Below are positions 25,642-34,455 of a DNA stretch of 39,885 nucleotides, piece by piece. Within the stretch, counting starts at the first letter, position 1. Each line of letters opens with the position of its first letter. Under the pieces are notes generated by a model. It made no database searches and was not told the DNA's origin. It saw nothing but the letters and a program-made list of their open reading frames with translations. Source of the DNA: CAZIZT01 sp964544085 (GTDB lineage: Bacteria; Campylobacterota_A; Desulfurellia; Desulfurellales; Hippeaceae); NCBI GenBank assembly GCA_964544085.1, contig CAZIZT010000032.1, forward strand, positions 1 through 39,885, given 5' to 3'. The translations under genes were made by a program, and so were the position numbers.

Positions 25642-26539
25642 CCTGAGATCTTTTTGTGAGAAAACCCTGCATGAGTATACCTATAACTATTAGCATCAAT
25701 GCCTCTAATGAGTAGGTGTGAATGGTTTCGCCAAGGAAGAGACGGATGAATAGCAGCGCCACAAACGGTGTTAAATAAACCATATTTGATACTATTGCTG
25801 TCTGTGTGCCCTTGAGTGCTTCAAACCAGAAGATATACGATATGCCGTTTGCAAAAATACCGTTTACCAGCAACCAGAAAATCACATCTGGCGTTAGGTG
25901 TTTTAACGTGAAGGCGGGCAACAGGAGAAGTGAGAACAGAAAGGATACGGCAAAATAGATGAAAACGCTGATATCGTTATCGTACTTCGAGCCTTTGCCA
26001 AGCACGGAAAAGAGTGCAAAGCTAACAGCTGCAAAGAAGGCTAACACATCGCCGGTAATGTTTGCAAGTTTCAAAGCAAGTGGATTGCCTCTGGTTGCGA
26101 TTAAAACCACACCACAGAAACTTATGAGAATCGATAGTATACTTGAGCCCTTCAACCTCTCACCAAGTATCACCGATGCAAACAGAACAACAAGCACAGG
26201 CCAGAGGTAATTTATGACGAACACCTCCTGTGCGCTTGAAAGCGCAAAAGCCTTATACAGGAAAAGGTAGTACACAAAAGAGCCCAGAAGGCCCAGAAAT
26301 GAAATACGAACGATATCCTTTGCCGAAAGCCGTTTAAGTGCGGTGAGTCTCTTTCTGGAAACAAGATAAATTAGCATTGTAACCGCTGAGATGAGGCTTG
26401 AGATTGAGAGGAACAGGTAGCTGTTTACACCAGTAAGGGCCCTTTTGGAGCACACAGGTATTAATGCCCAGAACAGAACGCATATGGCTGCATACAGCAG
26501 AGACCTAATTTGATGACTCGTCGTATTTGATTGCTTCAT
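25634..26539 (-). CDS. EamA/DMT-family transporter
   Basis: This roughly 300-residue protein has ten hydrophobic segments in two repeated EamA halves, with typical stretches such as FALSSAQEVFVINYLWPVLVVLFASVILGERL and the second half ending VALLFIRLFLGETI. It belongs to the drug/metabolite transporter superfamily; substrate cannot be inferred. Start is uncertain: ATG 26539 (used here) and ATG 26566 both lie inside the Trm112-like gene and lack a clear ribosome-binding site, so translation may depend on that gene. It ends 8 bases inside minE. Confidence 0.85.
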   Translation of the reverse strand: MKQSNTTSHQIRSLLYAAICVLFWALIPVCSKRALTGVNSYLFLSISSLISAVTMLIYLVSRKRLTALKRLSAKDIVRISFLGLLGSFVYYLFLYKAFALSSAQEVFVINYLWPVLVVLFASVILGERLKGSSILSILISFCGVVLIATRGNPLALKLANITGDVLAFFAAVSFALFSVLGKGSKYDNDISVFIYFAVSFLFSLLLLPAFTLKHLTPDVIFWLLVNGIFANGISYIFWFEALKGTQTAIVSNMVYLTPFVALLFIRLFLGETIHTYSLEALMLIVIGILMQGFLTKRSQAI

Positions 26540-26684
26540 CAACCAGTAGCACCGGAATGTCATCAATAACAGGATATTTCAACTTGCATCTATGGCATAT
26601 CAGGTATTTGCCATCATCGCTTTGTTTGAGTTCTCCTTTGCATGCAGGACAGCAGATGAGTTTAAGCAATTTCTCAGAGATCAT
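26505..26684 (-). CDS. Trm112-family small zinc-ribbon protein
   Basis: This 59-residue protein has CCPACKGEL followed by CHRCKLKYPVIDDIPVLL, i.e. two CxxC knuckles and the conserved IPVLL ending of the Trm112/YcaR family. In eukaryotes and archaea Trm112 activates methyltransferases; bacterial copies are usually of unknown role and often sit beside lipid A or acyl-carrier genes. An excellent AAAGGAGGT lies 6 bases before the ATG. It begins 3 bases after the DUF2726 stop and overlaps the EamA start. Confidence 0.88.
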   Translation of the reverse strand: MISEKLLKLICCPACKGELKQSDDGKYLICHRCKLKYPVIDDIPVLLVDEAIKYDESSN

Positions 26685-26687
26685 TTT

Positions 26688-27176
26688 TTACCTCCTTTCC
26701 AGTTTCTCGGAGAGCATCTCTGTCAGTTTTTTTCTGTCAAACACGACATCAGAAGAGATTTCTATCAGTTCAATGCCTGCTGACTCAACAGCTGGTTTTA
26801 TTACGTTTAAGGAGAACATCTTGGACTTGTTTTCCTGATTGGTTATAAAAATACATGCCACGGGGTTCAACGAATGCTCTCCAACGATGAGAAAATCGAC
26901 GAATTTACCGCTAATGCGCAGGTAGGCGTTTCTGTTGTCCTTGGGGGACCAGAGAAAATCCGTTAGACGTATCTTTGGGAATACACGCAGCTGCAGTTTG
27001 TTTCTCGCTATGATCTGTCGCAATGTTTCATAAACAGCCCTTTCGGTCTTTGAGAGGAGATGGTCCTTTGGCTTGTAGGAGAACAGGTCGTCTTTAACCT
27101 TGTACTGTCTGCTTTTTATAACGAAGAAAAAAACTATTACAGACACGGCAAGAGAAGCCACAACAACAAGCCACAT
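26688..27176 (-). CDS. Membrane-anchored DUF2726 protein
   Basis: This 162-residue protein has an N-terminal membrane helix (about residues 2-20, WLVVVASLAVSVIVFFFVI) and a DUF2726 domain (about 40-160) with the pattern LSKTERAVYETL, RVFPKIRLTDFL and FVDFLIVGEHSLNPVACIFI. DUF2726 is related to restriction-endonuclease-like folds and has no firmly established function. I place the start at ATG 27176, preceded by AAGGAG; an open frame 27 codons longer has no good site. The last bases of the gene hold the ribosome-binding site of the Trm112-like gene. Confidence 0.75.
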   Translation of the reverse strand: MWLVVVASLAVSVIVFFFVIKSRQYKVKDDLFSYKPKDHLLSKTERAVYETLRQIIARNKLQLRVFPKIRLTDFLWSPKDNRNAYLRISGKFVDFLIVGEHSLNPVACIFITNQENKSKMFSLNVIKPAVESAGIELIEISSDVVFDRKKLTEMLSEKLERR

Positions 27177-27250
27177 GCCTACAGCTCCTTCATCTTGATG
27201 AGACTGATAAAGCATAGAATATTTCGCGCGCTTAATCCAGCTATTTTTTC

Positions 27251-27278
27251 TTGACATTACTTAAAAGCGATTTATATT
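27251..27278 (+). promoter_or_regulatory. Promoter of the tmRNA gene
   Basis: A perfect -35 TTGACA and a TATATT -10 are separated by 16 bases. The RNA start would fall near 27285, about 25 bases before the mature 5' end of tmRNA, leaving a short leader for RNase P to remove. It is the best sigma70-type match seen in the window. Confidence 0.7.
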
Positions 27279-27310
27279 ACATCCTGCCTCTAATACAAAA
27301 TGACATGCAA

Positions 27311-27687
27311 GGGGACGCATTCTGGGTTCGACAGGGTGCTACGGCATTCGAAGAGCATGCCGAGGTCCTGCCACCTCGTAAAACAGGCAGGGAAAAAGAA
27401 ACGCAGACTCTGAGTACGCTTTAGCTGCCTAAGAAACAGGCAGCGGTTCATCGGGTAGTGTTTGTTGCTTTGGCTCCCGATGGGCCTAAGAGTAAAAGCA
27501 ACCCTCACATACGGGTCCGCCGGTTACCCGTTTGTGAGGTATTTAAACCGGTGTGTGCGGATCCGCTAAGGGTTTGTCCCTTTTCCCGGGATCCGGACAC
27601 CATCCAGAAAAAAAGGGACTAAGCATGTAACACTCTTCGGATGTGAAGCACACCTGGACGCGGGTTCGACTCCCGCCGTCTCCACCA
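27311..27687 (+). ncRNA. ssrA: tmRNA (transfer-messenger RNA)
   Basis: This 377-base RNA rescues stalled ribosomes and tags the unfinished protein. The 5' GGGGACG pairs with the 3' CGTCTCC, followed by A and an encoded CCA. The T arm is GCGGG-TTCGACT-CCCGC. The 5' half has the conserved GGTTCGACAGG. The tag reading frame runs from GCA at 27403 to TAA at 27430-27432 and reads ADSEYALAA, with the usual ALAA degradation signal. Several pseudoknot-like GC-rich stems follow (for example around 27515-27540). The gene converges on the acyltransferase, whose stop lies 18 bases beyond it. Confidence 0.96.
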
Positions 27688-27705
27688 AAAAAACAATCAG
27701 GTATC

Positions 27706-28734
27706 TCAGATAAAGGATTTTATATCAGTGGAGTCATGATGGGTAAAATCACCGCGGTACTCTTCATCCAACAGCTCGTTGTTGATGATACTCATAATAA
27801 GGTCTGTAGCCTGCTGAAACAGCTTCTTCAGCTTTTCACTCTGCGGCGTAAATGGCACAAATTCTTCATCTATCTTGAAGGGCTCCATTTTGTGTAGTTC
27901 TATCGGCTTACCAAGCCTGTAGACAATCTTTCCATTCTTCTCAATAAACGGTAAATCGGATGTATAGACCTTGTCGCTTCCATTGCACCCAACAGGTACA
28001 ACAGGAACCTTGAGTGCTATAGCCATCTGTGCAATGCCTGGCTTGCCGCGAATCAGCCTTTTTGAGCGCGTGCCCTCAGGAAAGATGATAAGGTTGAGTT
28101 TCTTGTTATACACTGCATCCCTGTTTAGATCTCGAACCATTTTCATCAGTTCATAAAAGGTTTCATTGATATATTCGGCATATGTATGTTTCTTTGGGTT
28201 GAAGTCACCATGTGGGGTGCTTATCAATTCAAGCACACGTGGATCTTTTGCATCTTTCAGGTGTTCTATATCTACTTCACCATCCACATACTGCTTTAAC
28301 AGGCGGAAGTCTTCACCAGCAAGAGGCTTTGACTTGCCAAAGAGCAGCGTAAAATCCTTGGCAAGCAGATATCCTTTCGATGGCACAGGTATGTTCCCTG
28401 TCCACTTCATAAACCGAGCCATCCAGGGATTTTCATAGTACTTACCTTTCACCCATGTTGCAGTGAACGGGTAGCGTACCCTACCCTGCTTACCGAGGGT
28501 CCACAGATGAAACTGAAAAGGCCAGTAGTTGTACCGGTCTGTGTGGTTCATGGCGAAGATTACAGGTGTGGAGGGTATATTTTCTACGCCTTCAAAGACT
28601 ATCTTGAGCCTTCGCAGTTTGTAAAGTGGTAGCAGAAACCCCCTACCTATCGCTATTTGCACGGTTGGTTTTGGTTTTAGGTAGGCGTTTTCGAGGAATT
28701 TTCTGATTTGCATTACACCGTTTGCGTCACCCAT
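27706..28734 (-). CDS. PlsC-like 1-acylglycerol-3-phosphate acyltransferase family protein
   Basis: This 342-residue protein belongs to the lysophospholipid acyltransferase family. Motif III FPEGTRS is at 218-224 and motif IV-like VPVVPVG at 243-249. The first motif is NHTDRYNYW (63-71): His64 is kept but the catalytic Asp five residues later is Asn69, with an Asp at 66 instead. The stretch between the first and third motifs is about 150 residues, longer than in typical PlsC, and the N-terminus lacks an obvious strong membrane helix. Substrate is unknown. ATG 28734 has only a weak AGGTAACG site upstream. It converges with the tmRNA gene. Confidence 0.8.
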   Translation of the reverse strand: MGDANGVMQIRKFLENAYLKPKPTVQIAIGRGFLLPLYKLRRLKIVFEGVENIPSTPVIFAMNHTDRYNYWPFQFHLWTLGKQGRVRYPFTATWVKGKYYENPWMARFMKWTGNIPVPSKGYLLAKDFTLLFGKSKPLAGEDFRLLKQYVDGEVDIEHLKDAKDPRVLELISTPHGDFNPKKHTYAEYINETFYELMKMVRDLNRDAVYNKKLNLIIFPEGTRSKRLIRGKPGIAQMAIALKVPVVPVGCNGSDKVYTSDLPFIEKNGKIVYRLGKPIELHKMEPFKIDEEFVPFTPQSEKLKKLFQQATDLIMSIINNELLDEEYRGDFTHHDSTDIKSFI

Positions 28735-28949
28735 ATATTTACGTTACCTGAAGCTGTTCAAAAAATCAAGGTAGTCACTTACAGTTACAAAATCATGAAA
28801 GACTAAATTTCCTCAGAATTAAGACAAGAAATAAACCCATTATTTTGTTGAGCAAGAATTAATTTCTTATAGGTAACAAAATTATAGCCCCTACTTATTG
28901 ATAATTTTTTACTTGAAATCTGCAGGTAAGATTTGCTATGTAGTTAGGC
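28735..28949. other. AT-rich divergent intergenic region
   Basis: These 215 bases separate the acyltransferase from the efflux operon and must hold both starts. I see no open reading frame or RNA gene. A minus-strand TATAAT lies at 28881-28886 without a good -35 partner, and plus-strand TTGTTG and TATAGG are about 17 bases apart near 28845-28873. Neither is convincing. Confidence 0.4.
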
Positions 28950-29987
28950 ATGAAATTTTTGAGTCGTGTGTCCCTTGCTGCTGGAGTCTTCTTGTTAATC
29001 ATATGTGGGAATGTGACAGCTAAACCCATCAAAATAGCAGTTGTTACTTTTAAGAAAAAGCCTGTTGTTTTGAGGATACCAGCTGTTGTAATCTCAAAGG
29101 ATGCTGTGAACATTTCATCCAAAATCCCTGGTTTTATCAAGGATCTCAAGGTTGACATCGGTGATTATGTAAAAAGGGGTCAGGTGTTGCTCGTTATTGA
29201 GAAGCAAAGCATAGAGGAGTCGATTAAGCAGGCTGAGGAAAATGTAAAAAGGGCTAAGGCTCAGCTTGAGAATGCACGCTTTAACTACACCCGCTTTAAG
29301 CGTCTTTACAACCTCAAGGTGGTCTCATATCAACAGTTTCTAAATGTGCAAACGGCCTATAAGTCGGCACTGAGCGGTTATAAACAGGCGCTTGCTGCAT
29401 TAAAGATAGCTAAAACCAATCTTGCCTATAGCATTGTGCGCTCTCCAATAAATGGCATCGTCTCTGCTAAGTTTGCAAATGAAGGGGATATGGCTGCCAT
29501 GTTCCAGCCTATTTTGAGAATCAGTGCACTAAGCAGGTTGCAGGTAAAGGCAAATGTAACGCTTGATGTACTCAATGCTCTAAAAAAGGATGGTTATGTA
29601 GGTGTCGAGATCGGGTCACAGTACGTTCGCGCAAAAATAGCAAACATCTCACATGTAAGCGATCCAATTACAAGAACCTTTGAAATAAAAGCAGATTTAC
29701 CAGAAGGTGTAAAAGCCAAACCTGGCGAGTTTGCCAGCTTGATCGTAAGCAAGAGATACAGGAAGGTGCTTGTTGTGGATAAAAGAGCCCTTACAACCCG
29801 AGGCGGTATAACCGGTGTATTTGTCGTGGATACCTCTGGCAGGGCGCATTTTAGAATGGTTAGACTTGGCAGTCGCTACGGCAAATACGTGGAGGTGCTC
29901 TCAGGTCTATTCAGGGGCGAAAAGGTGGTGCTGAATCCTCCGCTTCAGCTAAAAAACTCCGACCGCGTTACCTATGAAGCGCAGTAG
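28950..29987 (+). CDS. RND efflux periplasmic adaptor (membrane fusion protein)
   Basis: This 345-residue protein has a signal peptide (cleavage near VTA-KP), a biotinyl-lipoyl-like half motif (SSKIPGFIKDLKVDIGDYVKRGQVLLVIE), a helical hairpin (about 90-150, KQAEENVKRAKAQLENAR), the second lipoyl half (IVRSPINGIVSAKFANEGDM), a beta-barrel (NVTLDVLNAL to FASLIVS) and a membrane-proximal domain. This is the HlyD/AcrA architecture linking an inner-membrane pump to an outer-membrane channel. It overlaps the pump gene by 14 bases. No outer-membrane channel gene is present. The ribosome-binding site is weak. Confidence 0.92.
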   Translation: MKFLSRVSLAAGVFLLIICGNVTAKPIKIAVVTFKKKPVVLRIPAVVISKDAVNISSKIPGFIKDLKVDIGDYVKRGQVLLVIEKQSIEESIKQAEENVKRAKAQLENARFNYTRFKRLYNLKVVSYQQFLNVQTAYKSALSGYKQALAALKIAKTNLAYSIVRSPINGIVSAKFANEGDMAAMFQPILRISALSRLQVKANVTLDVLNALKKDGYVGVEIGSQYVRAKIANISHVSDPITRTFEIKADLPEGVKAKPGEFASLIVSKRYRKVLVVDKRALTTRGGITGVFVVDTSGRAHFRMVRLGSRYGKYVEVLSGLFRGEKVVLNPPLQLKNSDRVTYEAQ

Positions 29988-32900
29988 ATCCTACAATCTG
30001 GCAGGCAAACTCGCTGATGCCTTTATAGATTCCAAGATTACCGTTTTGCTTATATTGATAATCTTAACCGTTGGTACTCTGGCTGTTCTTATGACACCAA
30101 GGATGTATGATCCTGAGATTAAAGTGCCTGCGGCTAACATCATTATCCAGCGTCCTGACACACCCACGTGGGAGATGGAGAATCAGCTTATCAAGCCACT
30201 GGATTCCATCGTTGGATCCATAACTGGCGTTGATCACACATTCAGTTTCGCAACAGACGATTTCGGTGTAGTGACTGTTCAATTTAAGGTGGGTCAGGAT
30301 CAGGAAAAAAGCCTGATAAAATTATACAACCAGATAATGCGTAACATGGACAGAATGCCCCCGGGCACACTACAGCCTATCGTTGATTCTATCGGAGTTG
30401 ACGACATTCCTATTGTTACAATAACGCTGTTTTCGAAGGATTTGACCTACTTTCAGTTGAGGAATCTCGCCTGCAAGGTGCTGGACAACCTAAGGGGCAT
30501 CCCGAACATAGGAACCAACTACGTTGTTGGTGGTGCAAAGAAGGTGTTTTATATCCACCTCATTCCACAGAAATTGAACCATTATTCTATAGCTGCCAAT
30601 CAGGTGATAAATCTGCTCAAAGCAAGCAATACGTATGTTCCAGCTGGATATCTAACCAGTAATAACAGACGTATCCGTGTAACCGTGTCCGATCTGATTA
30701 GGACAAAGAAACAACTTGAAAATGTGATTGTGAAGGTGTACGGATCGAAGGTCGTCTACTTAAAAGACGTTGCCGATATAGAGATTGCCAACGAGGATAA
30801 CAATATCTATTCCCTGTTTGCCTATGGCAAGGGCTCCGGCAAGAACAAACTTGTGAACAAGCAGGTAAAGGCTGTAACCATCTGTATAGCCAAAAAGACC
30901 GGTGCAAACGCCGTTGTCGTAGCAGACAGAGTAATAAAGCGCCTCAACGAGCTAAAGAAAGTAATGATACCTGAAAATGTTGGTATTCAAATAATGAGGA
31001 ACTACGGAGAAAAAGCGAATAAAGCGGTAAATACACTGATAGAGCACCTCTCTATCTCCATAGCAGTTGTTGCTGTAATCCTGTTTATATTCCTTGGTTG
31101 GCGGGAGTCTTTCATCGTTACCCTTACCGTCCCCCTTGTTCTTATGAGTGTGCTGTTTGCTGACTACCTTATGGGACAAAGCATAAACAGAATTACGCTT
31201 TTTGCTCTCATACTCTCCCTTGGTCTGCTTGTAGACAGCGGCATTGTAGTTATAGAAAACATACACAGACACATGTCGCTGAAAGGCTTCCATAACTTTA
31301 GAGACACGATTGTACTTGCTACAGATGAGATAGGAAACCCAACCAACGTTGCTACCATTGCTGTCATTCTCGCCTTTATACCTATGGCTTTTGTCACCGG
31401 CATGATGGGTCCTTTTATGAGACCTATACCGATAAACGTGCCAATAGCCATGATAATGTCAATACTTGTTGCTTACACACTGATACCCTATGTGGCGCTG
31501 CGATTTTTGCCAAAACGCAAGGTACATAAAAGAAAACGCAAGAGGGATCTGCTACAGACACTATACAAAAAAACCGTAATCCCGCTACTGAGGATTCGTT
31601 TTATGCGCGGGCTTATATACGTTGTCTCTGTTGTGCTTCTTTTAGCGTCCTTGCTTATGCCAGCGTGGCAATTCATACGCCCATCGGGGTTAAATGGGCC
31701 CTTGAGCCCGTTTGGTGTTGAGTTTAAGCTCCTGCCCGAGAGCAATGTTAATACCTTTATGGTGGAGATAAAAACACCGTTCGATACACCTATGGAAACG
31801 ACGCTTGCCATTGCTCAGCAGGCTGGTGAAATTATAGGCAACAATCCGTACGTTACCAATTACCAGATCTACACAGGCGTTTCTGCACCATACGATTTCG
31901 GATCACTGATGCGAATGTATGTCATAACAAATACGCCCAATATCGCCCAGATCAGGATAAATCTTAAGAAGGAAGACAGACCGCAGGAGATTGTGATCAT
32001 CAAGCAGATTCACGCTGCCCTTGAACGCTTAAGGAAGAAGTTCCCCTATGCCATAGTCAAGGTGATCAAAGAGCCACCTGGACCACCTACACGCGCTCAG
32101 ATTCTGGCTCAGCTTTACGGTCCTGATTACAGTAAGCTTCAGGAGAGCGCACCTCTGATAGAGAACTACTTCCGCAAGGTATACGATGTTATGAATGTGG
32201 ACAGCTCCGTATACCCACCCTACTATGAGTACAGAATTCGTCTAAACTACCAGAAAGCGATGATAGCGGGCTTATCGCCGCAGGACGTGGCAAACTTCCT
32301 CTACATGTATATGCACGGTTTTGTTGTAAAGTGGGTTTATGATAAGCGCTATACAGAGCCGGTGTATATAGTGATAAGGCTCAAGAAAAAGGATAGAGAT
32401 TCCCTGGAGAGACTTTTGAATTTAAGAATGATGAATCGCGCCGGAAAGCTTGTGCCACTAAGGGAGATAGCTACAGTTGAGAAGGTAAAAGAACAGCAGC
32501 CAATATACAACAGGGATCAGCACAGGGTGGTGTATGTGAGTGCCGATATGCTTGAATTTACGCCTGTTTATGGTTTGCTTTACCTTGATAAACAACTCGA
32601 TGGAAAGCGTCTTGAAAACGGCATAGTTTTCCATACCTCCAATCTTGGTTTCTTCCGTTCTGTGCCGAAGGATGCTGCCCGATACGAGATTAGGTGGAGC
32701 GGTGACATGAGGCTAACGCTCGATGTATTCAGGGATCTTGGTATTGCCTTCATATTTGCCATAGCGTTTATCTACTTCATCCTTGTTGGTTACTACAAGT
32801 CGTTTGTTATTCCAATCATCGTTATGGGTTCAATACCTCTCACAATAATTGGAATCTTCCCGGGTCACTGGCTTCTGCACCAGCCGTTTACAGCCACCTC

Positions 32901-33210
32901 GATGATAGGTGTGATTGCACTTGCCGGTATTGTTGTGAGGAACTCGCTTTTGCTCATAGATTTCATCCTGGACTACGAAGCCAGAGGCAGGCCCCTCAAC
33001 CTATCTGTACTGGAGTCGGGTGCTGTCAGGTTCAGACCAATCCTACTGACGGCTCTTGCCATAGTGTTCGGAAGCGCTACCATGCTGCAGGATCCTATCT
33101 TTAACGGTCTTGCCATTTCACTTATCTTCGGAACGCTTGTCTCCACCATGCTGACACTTGTAGTTATACCAATGCTGTACTTCTCATACAGGCGCGCATT
33201 CAAGCGTTAA
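29974..33210 (+). CDS. RND-family efflux pump (AcrB-like)
   Basis: This 1078-residue inner-membrane pump has the RND layout: membrane helix 1 near residues 18-36, a large periplasmic loop, helices 2-6, helix 7 near 555, a second loop, and helices 8-12 at the end. In helix 4 the motif reads LGLLVDSGIVVIEN with Asp421; the second Asp of the AcrB pair is Ser422. In helix 10 VVRNSLLLIDF has Arg989 at the position of the AcrB Lys940. Proton relay must therefore use a single Asp and an Arg, as in some RND branches. Substrates are unknown. The adaptor gene is directly upstream. Confidence 0.93.
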   Translation: MKRSRSYNLAGKLADAFIDSKITVLLILIILTVGTLAVLMTPRMYDPEIKVPAANIIIQRPDTPTWEMENQLIKPLDSIVGSITGVDHTFSFATDDFGVVTVQFKVGQDQEKSLIKLYNQIMRNMDRMPPGTLQPIVDSIGVDDIPIVTITLFSKDLTYFQLRNLACKVLDNLRGIPNIGTNYVVGGAKKVFYIHLIPQKLNHYSIAANQVINLLKASNTYVPAGYLTSNNRRIRVTVSDLIRTKKQLENVIVKVYGSKVVYLKDVADIEIANEDNNIYSLFAYGKGSGKNKLVNKQVKAVTICIAKKTGANAVVVADRVIKRLNELKKVMIPENVGIQIMRNYGEKANKAVNTLIEHLSISIAVVAVILFIFLGWRESFIVTLTVPLVLMSVLFADYLMGQSINRITLFALILSLGLLVDSGIVVIENIHRHMSLKGFHNFRDTIVLATDEIGNPTNVATIAVILAFIPMAFVTGMMGPFMRPIPINVPIAMIMSILVAYTLIPYVALRFLPKRKVHKRKRKRDLLQTLYKKTVIPLLRIRFMRGLIYVVSVVLLLASLLMPAWQFIRPSGLNGPLSPFGVEFKLLPESNVNTFMVEIKTPFDTPMETTLAIAQQAGEIIGNNPYVTNYQIYTGVSAPYDFGSLMRMYVITNTPNIAQIRINLKKEDRPQEIVIIKQIHAALERLRKKFPYAIVKVIKEPPGPPTRAQILAQLYGPDYSKLQESAPLIENYFRKVYDVMNVDSSVYPPYYEYRIRLNYQKAMIAGLSPQDVANFLYMYMHGFVVKWVYDKRYTEPVYIVIRLKKKDRDSLERLLNLRMMNRAGKLVPLREIATVEKVKEQQPIYNRDQHRVVYVSADMLEFTPVYGLLYLDKQLDGKRLENGIVFHTSNLGFFRSVPKDAARYEIRWSGDMRLTLDVFRDLGIAFIFAIAFIYFILVGYYKSFVIPIIVMGSIPLTIIGIFPGHWLLHQPFTATSMIGVIALAGIVVRNSLLLIDFILDYEARGRPLNLSVLESGAVRFRPILLTALAIVFGSATMLQDPIFNGLAISLIFGTLVSTMLTLVVIPMLYFSYRRAFKR

Positions 33211-33391
<181 letters not shown>

Positions 33392-33398
33392 ATTTCTA

Positions 33399-33488
33399 TG
33401 GCGGAGGAGGTAGGATTCGAACCCACGGAGCCCGTAAGGGCTCAGCGGTTTTCAAGACCGCCGCCTTCGACCACTCGGCCACTCCTCC
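33399..33488 (-). tRNA. tRNA-Ser (anticodon UGA)
   Basis: A second class II serine tRNA lies only 7 bases from the first. The acceptor GGAGGAG pairs with CTCCTCC, with G and an encoded CCA. The anticodon loop CTTGAAA gives UGA (33452-33454) for UCA/UCN codons. The variable arm GAGCCCTTACGGGCTC is a clean hairpin. The two are probably one transcript, with this one first, possibly continuing from ttuA 67 bases upstream. Confidence 0.97.
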
Positions 33489-33555
33489 AGCCGGCAATAG
33501 GTAAATTAACAAACTTAAGGCTCTTTTTCAAGTGATTTGAAGAGTTTTTAGACCT

Positions 33556-34455
33556 TTATCTGGCTGACATCTTTTGTTTAAGGGCGCATACGCTGCAAAG
33601 GTCTCCGTATGCTGGATACCCGCAAATGCGGCAGTGGTTCTCTGGTGCATCGGCGTGATCTTTTGAAACAACAGGTTTCAGGGTCTTGAGAAACCCCTGG
33701 TAGAAATCCATTTTTGTGCCCGGTGAGTTGTACTCTATTCTGTTGAGCACTCTTTTGTAAAAGGAAAAGGTTGCACCTTTCGAGAGCGGGCAGCTTCTGT
33801 GGAAGAAGTCGATTTTATTTATAAACGCGTAGGCTGCTATCTCAAATTCAGTTAATCTAAAGAACGGTTTTACCTTTTTCTTCAATCCGTTTTCTTCTGG
33901 TAACACCGGTGATTGATCCTGTAGATATTCCATCTTCCAGTGTAGCAGATTGGCAAAGAGTCGTGATGCTTCATCGTCAAGATTATGGCCTGTTGCTATT
34001 ACATCGAATCCGTCTTCTATGGCTACCCTGTTGAAGTAATACCGTTTCAGCCTGCCACATATGGCGCAGGCAGGTCGTCTTGTGACCCTGATAACATCGG
34101 GTATTGCTAAACCTTCGTTTCGCAGGTATACAACTTTCAGGCTGGCTCCTTCTTTAGAAGCAAACCCTTTGACCTTTTCCAGTGCAGTATCTGAAAATTC
34201 AGGTATTCCAAGGTGTATGAACAGGGCTGTTACGTTGTACCCATTTTGCAACAATGCGTGCCACAGGCTCATACTATCCTTTCCACCGGATACGGCAACA
34301 AGCACCCTATCCTTTTTTGTGAACATTTTAAACGATCGTATTGCTTTTTGTAGCTGACCCCTGAAGAAAACCTGGAAACATTCCTTGCAGAAAGCCGCGT
34401 TGTGCCACGGGAGTTCTATCTCAGCAGTCTGTTTCCTGCAACGTGTGCACTTCAT
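33556..34455 (-). CDS. ttuA: TtuA/Ncs6-type tRNA 2-thiolation enzyme
   Basis: This 299-residue protein adenylates and thiolates a tRNA uridine, in thermophiles position 54. N-terminal Cys3, Cys6, Cys23 and Cys26 and C-terminal Cys275, Cys278, Cys287 and Cys290 form two zinc knuckles, which TtcA lacks. The PP-loop SGGKDS is at 56-61 and GHNLDDEA at 156-163. Cys130, Cys133 and Cys222 match the iron-sulfur cluster ligands of TtuA. Its ATG overlaps the stop of the ThiS-like carrier gene as ATGA, so donor and enzyme are translated together. The related Ncs6 (U34) function cannot be excluded by sequence alone. Confidence 0.9.
   Translation of the reverse strand: MKCTRCRKQTAEIELPWHNAAFCKECFQVFFRGQLQKAIRSFKMFTKKDRVLVAVSGGKDSMSLWHALLQNGYNVTALFIHLGIPEFSDTALEKVKGFASKEGASLKVVYLRNEGLAIPDVIRVTRRPACAICGRLKRYYFNRVAIEDGFDVIATGHNLDDEASRLFANLLHWKMEYLQDQSPVLPEENGLKKKVKPFFRLTEFEIAAYAFINKIDFFHRSCPLSKGATFSFYKRVLNRIEYNSPGTKMDFYQGFLKTLKPVVSKDHADAPENHCRICGYPAYGDLCSVCALKQKMSAR

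Noticed and set aside
26527..26838. Plus-strand open frame of 103 codons over the Trm112-like and DUF2726 genes
   Set aside because: It is antisense to two genes with recognisable families and good ribosome-binding sites; its translation has no domain character.
27643..27897. Open frame starting inside the tmRNA 3' end
   Set aside because: It begins within the tRNA-like domain of tmRNA and then runs antisense to the acyltransferase gene.
33489..33555. Promoter for the serine tRNAs
   Set aside because: TTGAAA with TAATTT 17 bases on is a poor -10 match, and a CTCTT/AAGAG hairpin there has no T-run, so I could support neither a promoter nor a terminator.
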